Assembly: GCF_039535235.1 (NCBI RefSeq) | Contig: NZ_BAAAWU010000001.1 | Span: forward strand, 186,001 to 250,000 | Length of the DNA: 64,000 nucleotides | Direction of reading: 5' to 3' | Source: Streptomyces roseoviridis | GTDB lineage: Bacteria; Actinomycetota; Actinomycetes; Streptomycetales; Streptomycetaceae | Shown here: one piece after another, positions 1 to 8,128 of the stretch | Layout of the letters: each line of letters opens with the position of its first letter | Numbering within the stretch: position 1 is the first letter of the stretch | Notes under the pieces: model-generated | The model's input: only the letters and a program-made list of their open reading frames with translations | Told to the model about the DNA's origin: nothing | Database searches by the model: none | Program-made: the position numbers and the translations under genes

Positions 1-568
1 AGTGGTAGCCGTTCGCCGCGATCTGCGCCTCGACGACCTCTTCCTCGGAGATGCCCATCAGCTCGGCGAGTTCGGCGACGCGCGGGGCCCTGCCGAGCCG
101 CGAGCCCAGTTCCTCGTTGGCCTTCGCCAGCTCCACGCGCGCCTCCTGCAGGCGGCGCGGCACGTGGACCGCCCAGGTCGTGTCCCGGAAGAACCGCTTG
201 ATCTCCCCCACGATGTACGGCACGGCGAAGGTCGCGAACTCGACCTCACGGGAGAGGTCGAAGCGGTCGATCGCCTTGATGAGGCCGACGATGCCGACCT
301 GGACGATGTCCTCCATCTCGTCGCCCCGCGCGCGGAACCGGCCGGCCGCGTACCGGACGAGCGACATGTTCATCTCGATCAGGGTGTTGCGGACGTACTG
401 GTACTCCGCGGTTCCTTCCTCCCTGACCGCGAGTTCTCGGAAGAACACCTTCGACAGGGCGCGCGCGTCCTGGGGCGCGATCTCGTGGGGAGCCTCGAGC
501 ACGGGCAGGTCGTTGTACGTACCGCCTTCCGCGGTCGTCGTCATCGCCTTGACCATCTCGGTCCGCAC
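1..568 (-). CDS. Alternative RNA polymerase sigma factor, SigB/SigF/SigG family (3' end outside window)
   Basis: Directs RNA polymerase to stress or developmental promoters. The visible 189 codons contain sigma region 2: the core-binding segment DIVQVGIVGLIKAIDRFD and the -10 recognition segment FATFAVPYIVGEIKRFFRD, followed by the start of region 3 (HVPRRLQEARVELAKAN). This short layout without region 1 is that of SigB/SigF/SigG sigma factors. Region 4 lies beyond the left edge. The GTG at 568 is chosen because AGGAGG (577-582, read on the minus strand) sits eight bases upstream; an in-frame ATG at 556 has no such site. An anti-sigma-type ATPase is transcribed divergently from 763. Which paralogue this is cannot be decided from the fragment. 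Confidence 0.93.
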   Translation of the reverse strand, partial: MRTEMVKAMTTTAEGGTYNDLPVLEAPHEIAPQDARALSKVFFRELAVREEGTAEYQYVRNTLIEMNMSLVRYAAGRFRARGDEMEDIVQVGIVGLIKAIDRFDLSREVEFATFAVPYIVGEIKRFFRDTTWAVHVPRRLQEARVELAKANEELGSRLGRAPRVAELAELMGISEEEVVEAQIAANGYH

Positions 569-616
569 GGGGCCAACCTCCTGTTTCTCGACGAACGTTC
601 GCCTGTGACGCTTCGC

Positions 617-641
617 CTACCCGCCGTTCGCATGCCCACGC
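617..641 (-). promoter_or_regulatory. SigB-like promoter candidate for the sigma gene
   Basis: On the minus strand GCGT (638-641), a 15-base spacer and GGGTAG (617-622) fit the streptomycete SigB-type consensus GNNT-N14-16-GGGTAY except for the last base. It lies about 50 bases before the GTG at 568, so it could let a SigB-family factor transcribe this sigma gene. By-eye match only. Confidence 0.4.
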
Positions 642-762
642 TTCCTTTCTCACCGAGCCGCGTTCGTGAGGGCGCCGGGCGGGCGGCGGCGCATCGCCCG
701 GCGATCCGGGGGAAGGCGAAAAACGCCGGAAGCTTCACCAATCGGTAGGAAAGGGACTCGTG

Positions 763-1191
763 ATGAAGACTCGGGGCGACGCCCGGCCCAGTCCGTCGAC
801 ACCCGTGACCGCGTCCCCCGGCGCCGCGCGACTGGAGGAGGCCGTCGTACGCACGTCGGCGCAGGCACGACGATCCGTTCGCCGGGCCCTGGCCTCCCGC
901 CCGCCGGTCAGTCCCTCGCGGATGGACGACCTGATGCTGGTCGCCTCCGAGTTGGTGACCAACGCGCTGCGGCACGCGGGCGGGGTGACCGCCTTCGCGA
1001 TAGGCATAGCGCGCGACAGCGTCACCCTGTCCGTCAGCGACGCCAGTCCCCGGACGCCGCAGTACGCGCGTCACCGGGAGCTGCGGCCGGGCGGGTTCGG
1101 CTGGCCGATCGTGCTGCACCTGTGCCGCCGGGTCACGCTGGACGTCCGTCCGGACGGCAAGACCGTCCACGCGGTGGTGCCGCTCGACTGA
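763..1191 (+). CDS. ATP-binding protein, RsbW/SpoIIAB-type anti-sigma kinase-like (HATPase_c_2)
   Basis: A 142-residue single-domain GHKL ATPase of the kind that binds a sigma factor or phosphorylates a STAS antagonist. The N-box helix SELVTNALRHAGG holds the Mg/ATP asparagine; VSDASP and GGFGWPIV follow in the positions of the G1 and G2 boxes. G1 is weak (DASP rather than DxGxG), common among the many streptomycete members. ATG 763 is preferred to the adjacent GTG 760 because of its distance from AGGAAAGGG (747-755). It is divergent from the sigma gene, which hints at a functional link, but streptomycetes encode dozens of these proteins and the partner is unproven. Confidence 0.85.
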   Translation: MKTRGDARPSPSTPVTASPGAARLEEAVVRTSAQARRSVRRALASRPPVSPSRMDDLMLVASELVTNALRHAGGVTAFAIGIARDSVTLSVSDASPRTPQYARHRELRPGGFGWPIVLHLCRRVTLDVRPDGKTVHAVVPLD

Positions 1192-1268
1192 CGGCCCTCC
1201 GTCGGATCCCGGCCGGGACCCGTGTGGAGCGCGGACGCGTGCGGAGGTGCGGGTGGTGGTCCACGACG

Positions 1269-1309
1269 ACGCCCGGCCCGCTCCCCCGTGCGGGGTGCGG
1301 GCCGGGCGT
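1269..1309. terminator. Strong hairpin between convergent genes
   Basis: A perfect 13-bp inverted repeat (1269-1281 with 1297-1309) and a 15-base loop lie between the ATPase gene ending at 1191 and the minus-strand gene ending at 1416. There is no U-tract, as is usual in streptomycetes. It can serve both directions. Confidence 0.7.
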
Positions 1310-1415
1310 CTGGCGTCGGACGGCCTGTCCGACGGTTTTCTTGACGGGGTGTCGGTCGGGGCGAGCGAACGAAGCGACGGACGGACTGACGGGACGACGA
1401 ATACCGGATCGGACG

Positions 1416-1640
1416 TCAGTGAAGGTCCCGGCGCTCGTCTTCGGCGATGGTCGGGGCGACGGGCGGGACGACCATCCGGCGCCGGCGCAGGATGCTGGTG
1501 TACACCGCCGTGCCGATGATGCCCACCGCCATGAGGATCAGCCCCACGAGGTCGAGGTTCACCCCCTCGAGCTCCCAGTCGGAGGCAAAGGTGAAGATGG
1601 CCCCCACGGCGATCAGGATGATGCAGGCTCCGAGTCCCAT
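1416..1640 (-). CDS. Small two-helix membrane protein (DUF6458-like)
   Basis: A 74-residue protein with two hydrophobic segments, LGACIILIAVGAIFTFA near the start and LVGLILMAVGIIGTAVYTSI in the middle, then RRRR and a polar tail, suggesting an inner-membrane hairpin with a cytoplasmic C-terminus. The ATG at 1640 follows GGGAGG closely. The pattern resembles small actinobacterial membrane proteins of the DUF6458 group, whose role is unknown. It is convergent with the ATPase gene and is not in an obvious operon. Confidence 0.8.
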   Translation of the reverse strand: MGLGACIILIAVGAIFTFASDWELEGVNLDLVGLILMAVGIIGTAVYTSILRRRRMVVPPVAPTIAEDERRDLH

Positions 1641-1808
1641 GTTTCCTCCCTTGTCGGGCTGGACGGGTCTCGCGTACCCCGCGTCGCGGTCCTCATCCCC
1701 TTTGCGGCGCGGGGCCGTCGGCCGGCGGACCGGTCGCCCGTGTGCACGAAAGGATGAACGGCGGCCGTCGGCGGCGTTTCGCGCACGGACGGACGTCACC
1801 CTGCTGAC

Positions 1809-3965
1809 GTGCGTAAAGAGCGCGAGTTCACCGTCCCGTCGCAGCAGCGTCGCGTAGCGGCGCAGGCCCGGCCCGCCGGTCCGGCGCGTCCGCCGGCGCG
1901 GCGGTCGGCGGGGCGGCCGGCGACAGGAGCGGGGACGCGGGAACGGGTGCGGTACTGGGTCGACCGGACCGTCGTGAAGGGCATGACGGCCCTCGTCGGC
2001 TGGTTGGCGCTGGCCTGCCTGGCGGTCGTGGCGCCGGCGAGCGCCGTGCTGGTGTGGACGGACAGCAGGGCGCCGGCGACGCTGGAGGGGAAACTGGCGG
2101 CGGTGTGGCGCACCGTCGGGCAGACGCTGCGGCTCGGCGGCGAGGTCGGTCCGCCCTTGCGGATCGCGCTGTCGCTGCTGCTCGCCCTGGTGGCGCTGTT
2201 GTACGTGTCCACCCTCGTCGGACTCGTCACCACCGCGCTCACGGACCGGTTGACGGAACTTCAGCGCGGGCACTCCACAGTGGTGGAGGAGGGGCACACG
2301 CTCGTGCTCGGCTGGTCGGAGCAGACGCCCACGGTCGTGGCCGAGCTGGTCGCCGCGCACGCCCAGCGGCGAGGCGGTGCGGTCGTGGTCCTGGCGGACC
2401 GGGACAAGACCGAGATGGAGGAGGAGCTGCGGGGCGACGGGGCCGTCGCCGGGCGCGTGCGGCTGCTGTGCCGCCGGGGGCGTCCCTCCGATCCGGTCGC
2501 GCTCGCCCGGGTGAGCCCGGCGACGGCGGAGGCGGTCCTCGTCCTGCCGCCGGACGATCCGGCCGAGGACGCGCAGGTGGTGCGGACGCTGCTGGCGCTT
2601 CGGGCCGCGGTCGGCGACGGCTGCCCGGTCCGGGTGGTGGCGGCGGTGCGGGCGGGCCGCTTCCGGGCCGCGGCGGAACTGGCCGCCGGCGAGGGCTCGA
2701 CCGTCCTGGAGGTGGACGACATCGCGGCGCGGCTGCTGGTGCGGTGCGTCGGGGAACCCGGGCTCTCCTTCGCGCTGGAGGACCTCCTGGACTTCGCGGG
2801 CGCCGAGCTGCACACGCGGCGCGAACCCGGCCTGGCCGGCCGGTCGTTCGGTGAGCTGCGGGCGGGCGGCGCGGAAGTGTGCGTGGTCGGGATCGTACGG
2901 AGCGACGGGGAGCCGGTCCTGAACCCGGCGGCGGACACGGAGCTGGGCGAGGGGGACGGCCTGGTGGTGCTCGCGGAGGACGGCGACGTGACGGCCCGTC
3001 CGCCGGCCGGTGCCCCGCGGCCCGACCCGACGGTGATGGCGACGGCGCCGGTGCGCCCGCCACGGCCGTCCCGGGTGGTGGTGCTCGGCTGGAACCGCCG
3101 TGCCGCACGGGTGATCGAGGCACTCACCAGGGGCACGGCCCCGGGGTCGGTCGTGGAGGTGGTGACGGACGCGGAGGCGGCCACGGTCACGTCCGGTCCG
3201 GGCTGGGCGCTTGCGGCGGTCGCGGACGGGCCGGACACCGTGCCACCGGCCGTCACGGACGCGCCAAACACCATGCCACCGGCCGTCACGGACGCGCCAA
3301 ACACCATGCCGCCAGCCGCCACGGACGCGCCGGACACCATGCCGCCAGCCGCCACGGACGCGCCGGACACCGTGCCACCGGCCGCCACAGACGTCGTCGT
3401 GCACCGGGCCGACCCCACCACCGCCGCGGCGGTACGGCGGGTCGGCGCGGGTCACGACCGCGTGGTGGTCCTCGCTCCCGACCAGGGTCCGGATCCGGCG
3501 AGCCCCGACGACGAAACCCTCGTCACCCTGCTCCACCTTCGGGCGAGAGTGCGGCAGCAGGGACTGCGGACCGCCCTGGTCACCGAGCTGGCCGATGTCC
3601 GCAACCGGCCCCTGGCCCCGGTCGGCGCCGCGGCGGACGTGCTCCTCACCGGCCGGCTCGTCGGGCTGCTGATGGCCCAGATCTCCCAGAACGGCCATCT
3701 CGCCCCGGTCTTCGCCGAGTTGTTCTCGGGGCACGGCAACGCGGTGCGGCTTCGGCCGGCCGGAGACTTCGTCACCCCCGGCGCGCGGGCCACGTTCGCG
3801 ACGGTCGTGGCCTCGGCCGGACGTCAGGGCGCGTGCGCCATCGGTTACCGCGCCGCGGGGGCGGCGGACTCCGCTCCGTACCGCGGTGTGCGGCTGAACC
3901 CGCCGAAGGGCGAGGTGCGGTGCTGGGCCGACGGGGACGTGGTGATCGTGATCGCGGCGGAGTGA
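1809..3965 (+). CDS. CASTOR/POLLUX-like putative ion channel with two RCK-type domains
   Basis: A 718-residue membrane protein with a basic, alanine/proline-rich N-terminus, two membrane segments (about residues 57-82 and 117-142) and two Rossmann-like regulatory domains, starting at HTLVLGWSEQTPTVVAEL (about 163) and RVVVLGWNRRAARVIEAL (about 421). This matches bacterial relatives of the plant CASTOR/POLLUX channels, where the second domain gates ion flow. The second Rossmann domain is interrupted at residues 472-526 by five copies of an 11-residue Ala/Pro/Asp/Thr repeat. The GTG at 1809 has no good ribosome site, so the start may be up to about 45 codons downstream. A mechanosensitive channel gene follows after a hairpin. 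The ion and ligand are unknown. Confidence 0.85.
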   Translation: MRKEREFTVPSQQRRVAAQARPAGPARPPARRSAGRPATGAGTRERVRYWVDRTVVKGMTALVGWLALACLAVVAPASAVLVWTDSRAPATLEGKLAAVWRTVGQTLRLGGEVGPPLRIALSLLLALVALLYVSTLVGLVTTALTDRLTELQRGHSTVVEEGHTLVLGWSEQTPTVVAELVAAHAQRRGGAVVVLADRDKTEMEEELRGDGAVAGRVRLLCRRGRPSDPVALARVSPATAEAVLVLPPDDPAEDAQVVRTLLALRAAVGDGCPVRVVAAVRAGRFRAAAELAAGEGSTVLEVDDIAARLLVRCVGEPGLSFALEDLLDFAGAELHTRREPGLAGRSFGELRAGGAEVCVVGIVRSDGEPVLNPAADTELGEGDGLVVLAEDGDVTARPPAGAPRPDPTVMATAPVRPPRPSRVVVLGWNRRAARVIEALTRGTAPGSVVEVVTDAEAATVTSGPGWALAAVADGPDTVPPAVTDAPNTMPPAVTDAPNTMPPAATDAPDTMPPAATDAPDTVPPAATDVVVHRADPTTAAAVRRVGAGHDRVVVLAPDQGPDPASPDDETLVTLLHLRARVRQQGLRTALVTELADVRNRPLAPVGAAADVLLTGRLVGLLMAQISQNGHLAPVFAELFSGHGNAVRLRPAGDFVTPGARATFATVVASAGRQGACAIGYRAAGAADSAPYRGVRLNPPKGEVRCWADGDVVIVIAAE
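3222..3386 (+). repeat. In-frame 33-bp tandem repeat, five copies
   Basis: Five adjacent 33-bp units (3222-3254, 3255-3287, 3288-3320, 3321-3353, 3354-3386) encode variants of TDAPNTMPPAV. Units differ by a few substitutions and keep the frame exactly. The array lies inside the second Rossmann domain of the channel-like protein. Confidence 0.95.
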
Positions 3966-3972
3966 CCGGGAA

Positions 3973-4000
3973 CACCCGGCGCGGCGCGGGCCGCCGGGTG
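3973..4000 (+). terminator. Hairpin after the channel-like gene
   Basis: Nine-bp arms (3973-3981 and 3992-4000) and a 10-base loop start a few bases after the stop at 3965. This is likely a terminator separating the gene from the mscS-like gene at 4071. Confidence 0.6.
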
Positions 4001-4070
4001 GCGGGTGTTTGGCGGGCGCCACGGGGGTGAGGCGTGAGGACGACCGTTTCGACTCGTCTACTGGGGAGCC

Positions 4071-5186
4071 ATGGAGAGCGTCCTTCGACTGGTGATCGTC
4101 CTCGGCGGCTCCGCACTGGTGGCGCTGGCCGCCGTCCGCGCGGCCGACGTCCTGGCGCGGCAGGCCGACGCGCGCAGCCCCGAGACCCCGCTCTGGGGCC
4201 TGCTGCGGCGCTGCCGTACACCGCTGTTCGTCGTGCTGTTCACCACCCTGCTCGGGTGGACCTTCCGCGCGACGCGCTGGGCGCCCCTGGACGATCACGC
4301 CGACACGGTGTCCCACCTCCTCGTCCTGTGTCTCATCGGTGGCGGCGCGTGGCTGGCCGTACGGGTCGCCTCGGCCGTCGTCGAGTCCTCGTACGCGCGC
4401 TACGCGGGACGCTCGCACGACGTGGCCCGAGTGCGCCGGGTCCGGACGCAGGTGACGCTGATCATGCGGGTGGTGGCGGTCGCCGTCGGGGTGATCGCCG
4501 GGGCCGTCGCGCTCCTCACCTTCCCGGCGTTCCGTACCGTCGGGACGTCCCTGCTCGCCTCGGCGGGGATCATCGGCATCGTGGCGGGCGTCGCGGCGCA
4601 GTCGACGCTCGGCAACCTCTTCGCCGGTTTCCAGATCGCGTTCGGCGACATGGTCCGCATCGGCGACACGGTGGTCGTGAACGGGGAGTGGGGGACGGTG
4701 GAGGAGATAACCCTGACCTTCCTGACCGTGCGGACGTGGGACGAGCGCCGGGTCACGCTGCCCGTCTCGTACTTCACCTCGCGCCCGTTCGAGAACTGGT
4801 CGCGCGGCGGAGCGGAGATGACGGGCTCGGTCTTCTTCTACTGCGACCACTCCGTGCCGGTGGCGCCGATGCGGGCGCGGCTCAAGGAGTTCCTCGACAC
4901 CTGTCCGACGTGGGACGGCCGGGCCTGGGACCTCGCGGTCACGGACACCTCGCCCACCTGTGTGACGGTCCGGGCGATCGTCACGGCGAAGGACGCCGAC
5001 GACCTGTGGACCACCCGCTGCGCGGTGCGGGAGGAACTCATGGCCTGGCTCGTCCGGGAACACCCCGAGGCACTCCCCCGGATCCTGACCGCTCCGGCGG
5101 CGGCCCCGGCGGCCGAGACGGGCGAGGACGCGGGGGAACGCAGCTCGCGGCATGACGCCTCGTGGCGACTTCCTGACAAGGAGTGA
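4071..5186 (+). CDS. Mechanosensitive ion channel, MscS family
   Basis: A 371-residue membrane protein that should open under membrane tension. Hydrophobic helices occur near residues 5-25, 50-66, 80-105 and 127-150. The pore-lining helix is Gly/Ala-rich (SLLASAGIIGIVAGVAAQST), followed by NLFAGFQIAFGDMVRIGDTV and the beta-domain signature GEWGTVEEITLTFLTVRTWD, the hallmarks of MscS. The C-terminal domain runs to about residue 340 with a short polar tail. ATG 4071 is preceded by GGGGAG. It follows another channel-like gene, but a hairpin separates them. Confidence 0.93.
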   Translation: MESVLRLVIVLGGSALVALAAVRAADVLARQADARSPETPLWGLLRRCRTPLFVVLFTTLLGWTFRATRWAPLDDHADTVSHLLVLCLIGGGAWLAVRVASAVVESSYARYAGRSHDVARVRRVRTQVTLIMRVVAVAVGVIAGAVALLTFPAFRTVGTSLLASAGIIGIVAGVAAQSTLGNLFAGFQIAFGDMVRIGDTVVVNGEWGTVEEITLTFLTVRTWDERRVTLPVSYFTSRPFENWSRGGAEMTGSVFFYCDHSVPVAPMRARLKEFLDTCPTWDGRAWDLAVTDTSPTCVTVRAIVTAKDADDLWTTRCAVREELMAWLVREHPEALPRILTAPAAAPAAETGEDAGERSSRHDASWRLPDKE

Positions 5187-5260
5187 GGGATTCCGCATCC
5201 TGGCGGGCGGGGTGGGGCAGAACAGCGGACGGAGGACCACCCCTGACGCGAGGAGCACCC

Positions 5261-5935
5261 ATGTCCACCTGGCCACCGGCCGAAGAGCCGGTCTTCACCG
5301 CGGACTTCGCCTCCACGGAACAGTGGATCGCGGGCCGCAGCTGGGCCTATCCCGACGGAGGTCCGGTCAACCCGCAAGACAACAAGCTGGACCACCTGGT
5401 GGAGGATCCCGACTTCAGCCGCTCGGGGGTCTTCCGCGCCGAGCGCCGCCCCGACGGGCTGTGGGACACGGGCCTGCTGACGACGGAGGGGAGCCCCGAG
5501 GGCTTCGAGGTGCGCTCCGGGGACGTGCTGGAGGCGCGGGTGCGGCTGCCCGAGGAGACCGGTGCCTGGCCGGCCATCTGGACGTGGCGCGACGGCGGCC
5601 AGGAGATCGACGTCTTCGAGTACCACCCCGACAACGCCGATCTGCTGGAACTCTCCAACCGGGTGCGCGGCGCCCACCGCTACCACCGCGATCCGTCGGT
5701 GCGCCCCGGTGGCTGGATACGGCTGCGGACCGAGTTCGGCGCCCGCTCGGTGGTCTGGTGGCTCGACGACGTCGAGGTCTTCTCCGACGGCCGCGGGGTC
5801 GGACGGCGCTGGCACGCGTATCTGATCGTCAACCTCTCGGTGTGCGCCGGCCGCTATCACCCGGCGCCCGACGAGCACACGACCCGGATGTCCTACGAGG
5901 TGCGTGACCTGCGGGTGTTCCGGCCCGCGAGGTGA
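5261..5935 (+). CDS. GH16-like beta-glucanase fold protein without signal peptide
   Basis: A 224-residue protein with the glycoside hydrolase 16 core: GAWPAIWTW (about 101-109) followed by EIDVFE (115-120), the EIDxxE motif whose two glutamates are nucleophile and acid/base with an assisting aspartate. WWLDDVEVF and LIVNLSVCAG correspond to later strands of the jelly-roll. Family members are usually secreted, but no signal peptide is visible and no upstream extension looks like one; AGGAG at 5251-5255 fixes ATG 5261. Substrate is not predictable; family activities include beta-1,3- and mixed-linked glucan or galactan cleavage. Confidence 0.78.
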   Translation: MSTWPPAEEPVFTADFASTEQWIAGRSWAYPDGGPVNPQDNKLDHLVEDPDFSRSGVFRAERRPDGLWDTGLLTTEGSPEGFEVRSGDVLEARVRLPEETGAWPAIWTWRDGGQEIDVFEYHPDNADLLELSNRVRGAHRYHRDPSVRPGGWIRLRTEFGARSVVWWLDDVEVFSDGRGVGRRWHAYLIVNLSVCAGRYHPAPDEHTTRMSYEVRDLRVFRPAR

Positions 5936-6174
5936 CCGCGCCCCCGTCGTCAGCCGAGGTGCGGGGGGAATCCCGCACCGTGCCCGACCGTCCCGGACGG
6001 CGGACCGCCCAAACCGCGGCGGCCCGTCGAGGACCCCTCCTCGCCGGGGCACAGCGCAGCCGGTCCCGGTCCTCGGCGGCGCCGTGAGGTCCGGAACGGC
6101 TCGCTCGCCTGCCGTGCGGCGCTGCCCCTCGGATCCGAGCGCGCCGCCGACAGGGCCCCACCGCCCCCACCCGG

Positions 6175-6705
6175 TCACCACCAGTACGTCGGGTACTTCG
6201 TCGCGCCTCTGCGGATGCGGGAGAAGGCGTACTCCATCGTCACCAGGAGCAGCGTGGCGCCGAGGAGGAGCGGGACGAAGCGGGCCGGGGCCGGGGACTG
6301 GAGGACGATGACCACCGCGGTCGCGCAGGCGGGTGAGTGCGGGGTGCGGGCGAGGGTGGTGAGGGCCAGGGTGAGGCCCGCGGCCACGGCGGCGGCCCAG
6401 GCGGTGGCGCCCGCCACCGTGAGGGTGGCGTAGCCCGCGGCGGCGGCGAGGAGATGGCTGAGGACGACGCTGCGCGGCTGGGAGAGGGGGAGCGTCGGGG
6501 CGCTGTGCACGAGGGCGGCGCTGGCGGCCAGCGGCGGTATCAGAACGGGCTCGTGGAGGACGGCGCCGATGGCGACCAGGCCGAGCAGCACGACCGTCAC
6601 GGCACTGACGCTGTGGAGGGCCGCCGCGGGCGCCGGGCGGGCGGGGGCACGGCCGGTGATGCGGGGCTTCGCCGGCGTCTCGGGCTCGGCGGTGTCGGTG
6701 CTCAT
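6175..6705 (-). CDS. HPP family integral membrane protein
   Basis: A 176-residue protein with a polar N-terminal tail of about 30 residues and four to five membrane helices. The segment LIPPLAASAALVHSAPTLPLSQPRSVVLSHL resembles the Pro-rich core that names the HPP family, and TPHSPACATAVVIVL the second conserved loop (each quoted only in part of the family pattern). Some plant and cyanobacterial HPP proteins take part in nitrite transport, but no function is established here. The ATG at 6705 lacks a clear ribosome site. It is divergent from the aldo/keto reductase, with a perfect palindrome between them. Confidence 0.8.
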   Translation of the reverse strand: MSTDTAEPETPAKPRITGRAPARPAPAAALHSVSAVTVVLLGLVAIGAVLHEPVLIPPLAASAALVHSAPTLPLSQPRSVVLSHLLAAAAGYATLTVAGATAWAAAVAAGLTLALTTLARTPHSPACATAVVIVLQSPAPARFVPLLLGATLLLVTMEYAFSRIRRGATKYPTYWW

Positions 6706-6850
6706 GCGGGGTCTGTTCCGGGGGTAGGGCGGCCTCGGGCCGACGGGGGCGGGATCGGAAGGGCCGGCGTACGGACCCCGTGATCGACGGTCGGCCCGCC
6801 CTTGCGCCCAGGCCCGCGCCGCCCGGGTGGGGGCGGCACGACCGATCCGA

Positions 6851-6860
6851 TTGTATACAA
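6851..6860. promoter_or_regulatory. Perfect palindrome TTGTATACAA, GntR/FadR-type operator candidate
   Basis: The 10-bp palindrome lies between the divergent HPP gene (start 6705) and the aldo/keto reductase (start 6963). It is AT-rich in a very GC-rich context and fits the GntR/FadR-type half-site pattern TnGT...ACnA. No GntR gene is adjacent. Confidence 0.45.
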
Positions 6861-6962
6861 AACGTCGAAGGCCCCACCGGGCCGGGTGGCGCACCGCCAC
6901 CCCGCCGGTCGCTGCCCCGTCGCCCCTCCCGGCAACCGCCCGCCCTGTGGCAGGGTGAGCCC

Positions 6963-7946
6963 GTGACGACCACCCCTGTGACCTCCAGCGATGCCCCCGT
7001 ACCCGCCCACGGCACCGGCCGTGTCCTGCTCGGCTGCATGGGCCTCGGCGGGACCTGGGACACCGCCCCGTACACTCCCGCCGACGTCGACGCCGCCGAA
7101 GCGGCCGTCGAGGCGGCCCTGGAGAGCGGCATCACCGTCTTCGACCACGCCGACATCTACCGGCACGGCAAGGCGGAGGCCGTCTTCGGCGAGGTGCTCG
7201 CCCGCGCGCCGGGACTGCGCGACCGGATCACGCTCCAGTCCAAGTGCGGCATCCGGCCGGCCGACGGGGACCGGCCCGGAATGTACGACCTGCGCGGGCC
7301 CACCATCGTCCGGAAGGTGGAGGAGAGCCTCGCCCGGCTGCGCACGGACGTCCTCGACGTGCTGCTCCTGCACCGGCCCGATCCGCTGGCCGACCCGGCC
7401 GAGGTCGCCGCGGCCCTGGAGTCGCTGCACCGGCAGGGCCTCGTGCGCCGCTTCGGCGTCTCCAACATGAACGCCCACCAGATCGCCCGGCTCCAGGCCC
7501 ACCTGGAAGTGCCGCTGGTGGCCGACCAGCTGGAGATGAGCCTGCTGCGCCGGGACTGGCTGGAGGAGGGCGTGCTCGTCAACACGCCCGCGTCGGCCTC
7601 CGTCGGCTTCACCGCGGGCACGGTCGAGCACTGTCTGCACCACGGGATCGCCCTCCAGGCGTGGGGCCCGCTGGCCCAGGGGCGCTACACCGGTCGCCAG
7701 GAGACCCCGCAGGAGCAGTCCACGGCCGCGCTCGTCGCGGAGCTCGCGAAGGCCAAGGGCACCACACCGGAGACGGTCCTGCTGTGGTGGCTCCAGCGCC
7801 ACCCCGCGCGGATCTCCCCGGTCATCGGCACCACCAACCCGACCCGGATCCGCGCCTGCCGGGACGCGGCCGTCGCCGCGCCCGACCTCACCCACGAGGA
7901 GTGGTACCGCCTGTGGATCACCGCCCGGGGCGCCGCCCTCCCGTAG
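6963..7946 (+). CDS. Aldo/keto reductase
   Basis: A 327-residue NADPH-dependent oxidoreductase with a TIM-barrel fold. The catalytic tetrad is visible: Asp and Tyr in FDHADIYRHGKAE, Lys in LQSKCGIR and His in LLLHRPDPL. FGVSNMNAHQI and the late segment VIGTTNPTRI are the usual cofactor-binding region. The GTG at 6963 lies seven bases after CAGGGT, which may be a -10 element of a leaderless transcript; AGGGTGAG is alternatively a close ribosome site. The N-formylglutamate amidohydrolase follows after 182 bases. Substrate unknown. Confidence 0.9.
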   Translation: MTTTPVTSSDAPVPAHGTGRVLLGCMGLGGTWDTAPYTPADVDAAEAAVEAALESGITVFDHADIYRHGKAEAVFGEVLARAPGLRDRITLQSKCGIRPADGDRPGMYDLRGPTIVRKVEESLARLRTDVLDVLLLHRPDPLADPAEVAAALESLHRQGLVRRFGVSNMNAHQIARLQAHLEVPLVADQLEMSLLRRDWLEEGVLVNTPASASVGFTAGTVEHCLHHGIALQAWGPLAQGRYTGRQETPQEQSTAALVAELAKAKGTTPETVLLWWLQRHPARISPVIGTTNPTRIRACRDAAVAAPDLTHEEWYRLWITARGAALP

Positions 7947-8128
7947 CCGCCCCGGCGCCGGGGCCGGCCCCGCCGGTCACGGAACCGCCCGCGACGCGAC
8001 CGCCCGGCGCGGGCAGTCCCGACGCCTCCCCTCCACGGCCCACCGATGCCCGGCACCAGGCGCCCGACCACGCGGCCCCCGACCACCCGGCCACCCGGCT
8101 TCCGAACGACCGCAAGGAACCTCGCACC

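Noticed and set aside
1416-5276. A minus-strand open frame of almost 1300 codons opposite the channel genes
   Set aside because: It is the mirror of two well-supported plus-strand genes. High GC makes stop codons rare in the other frames. Only its last 74 codons from ATG 1640 look like a protein.
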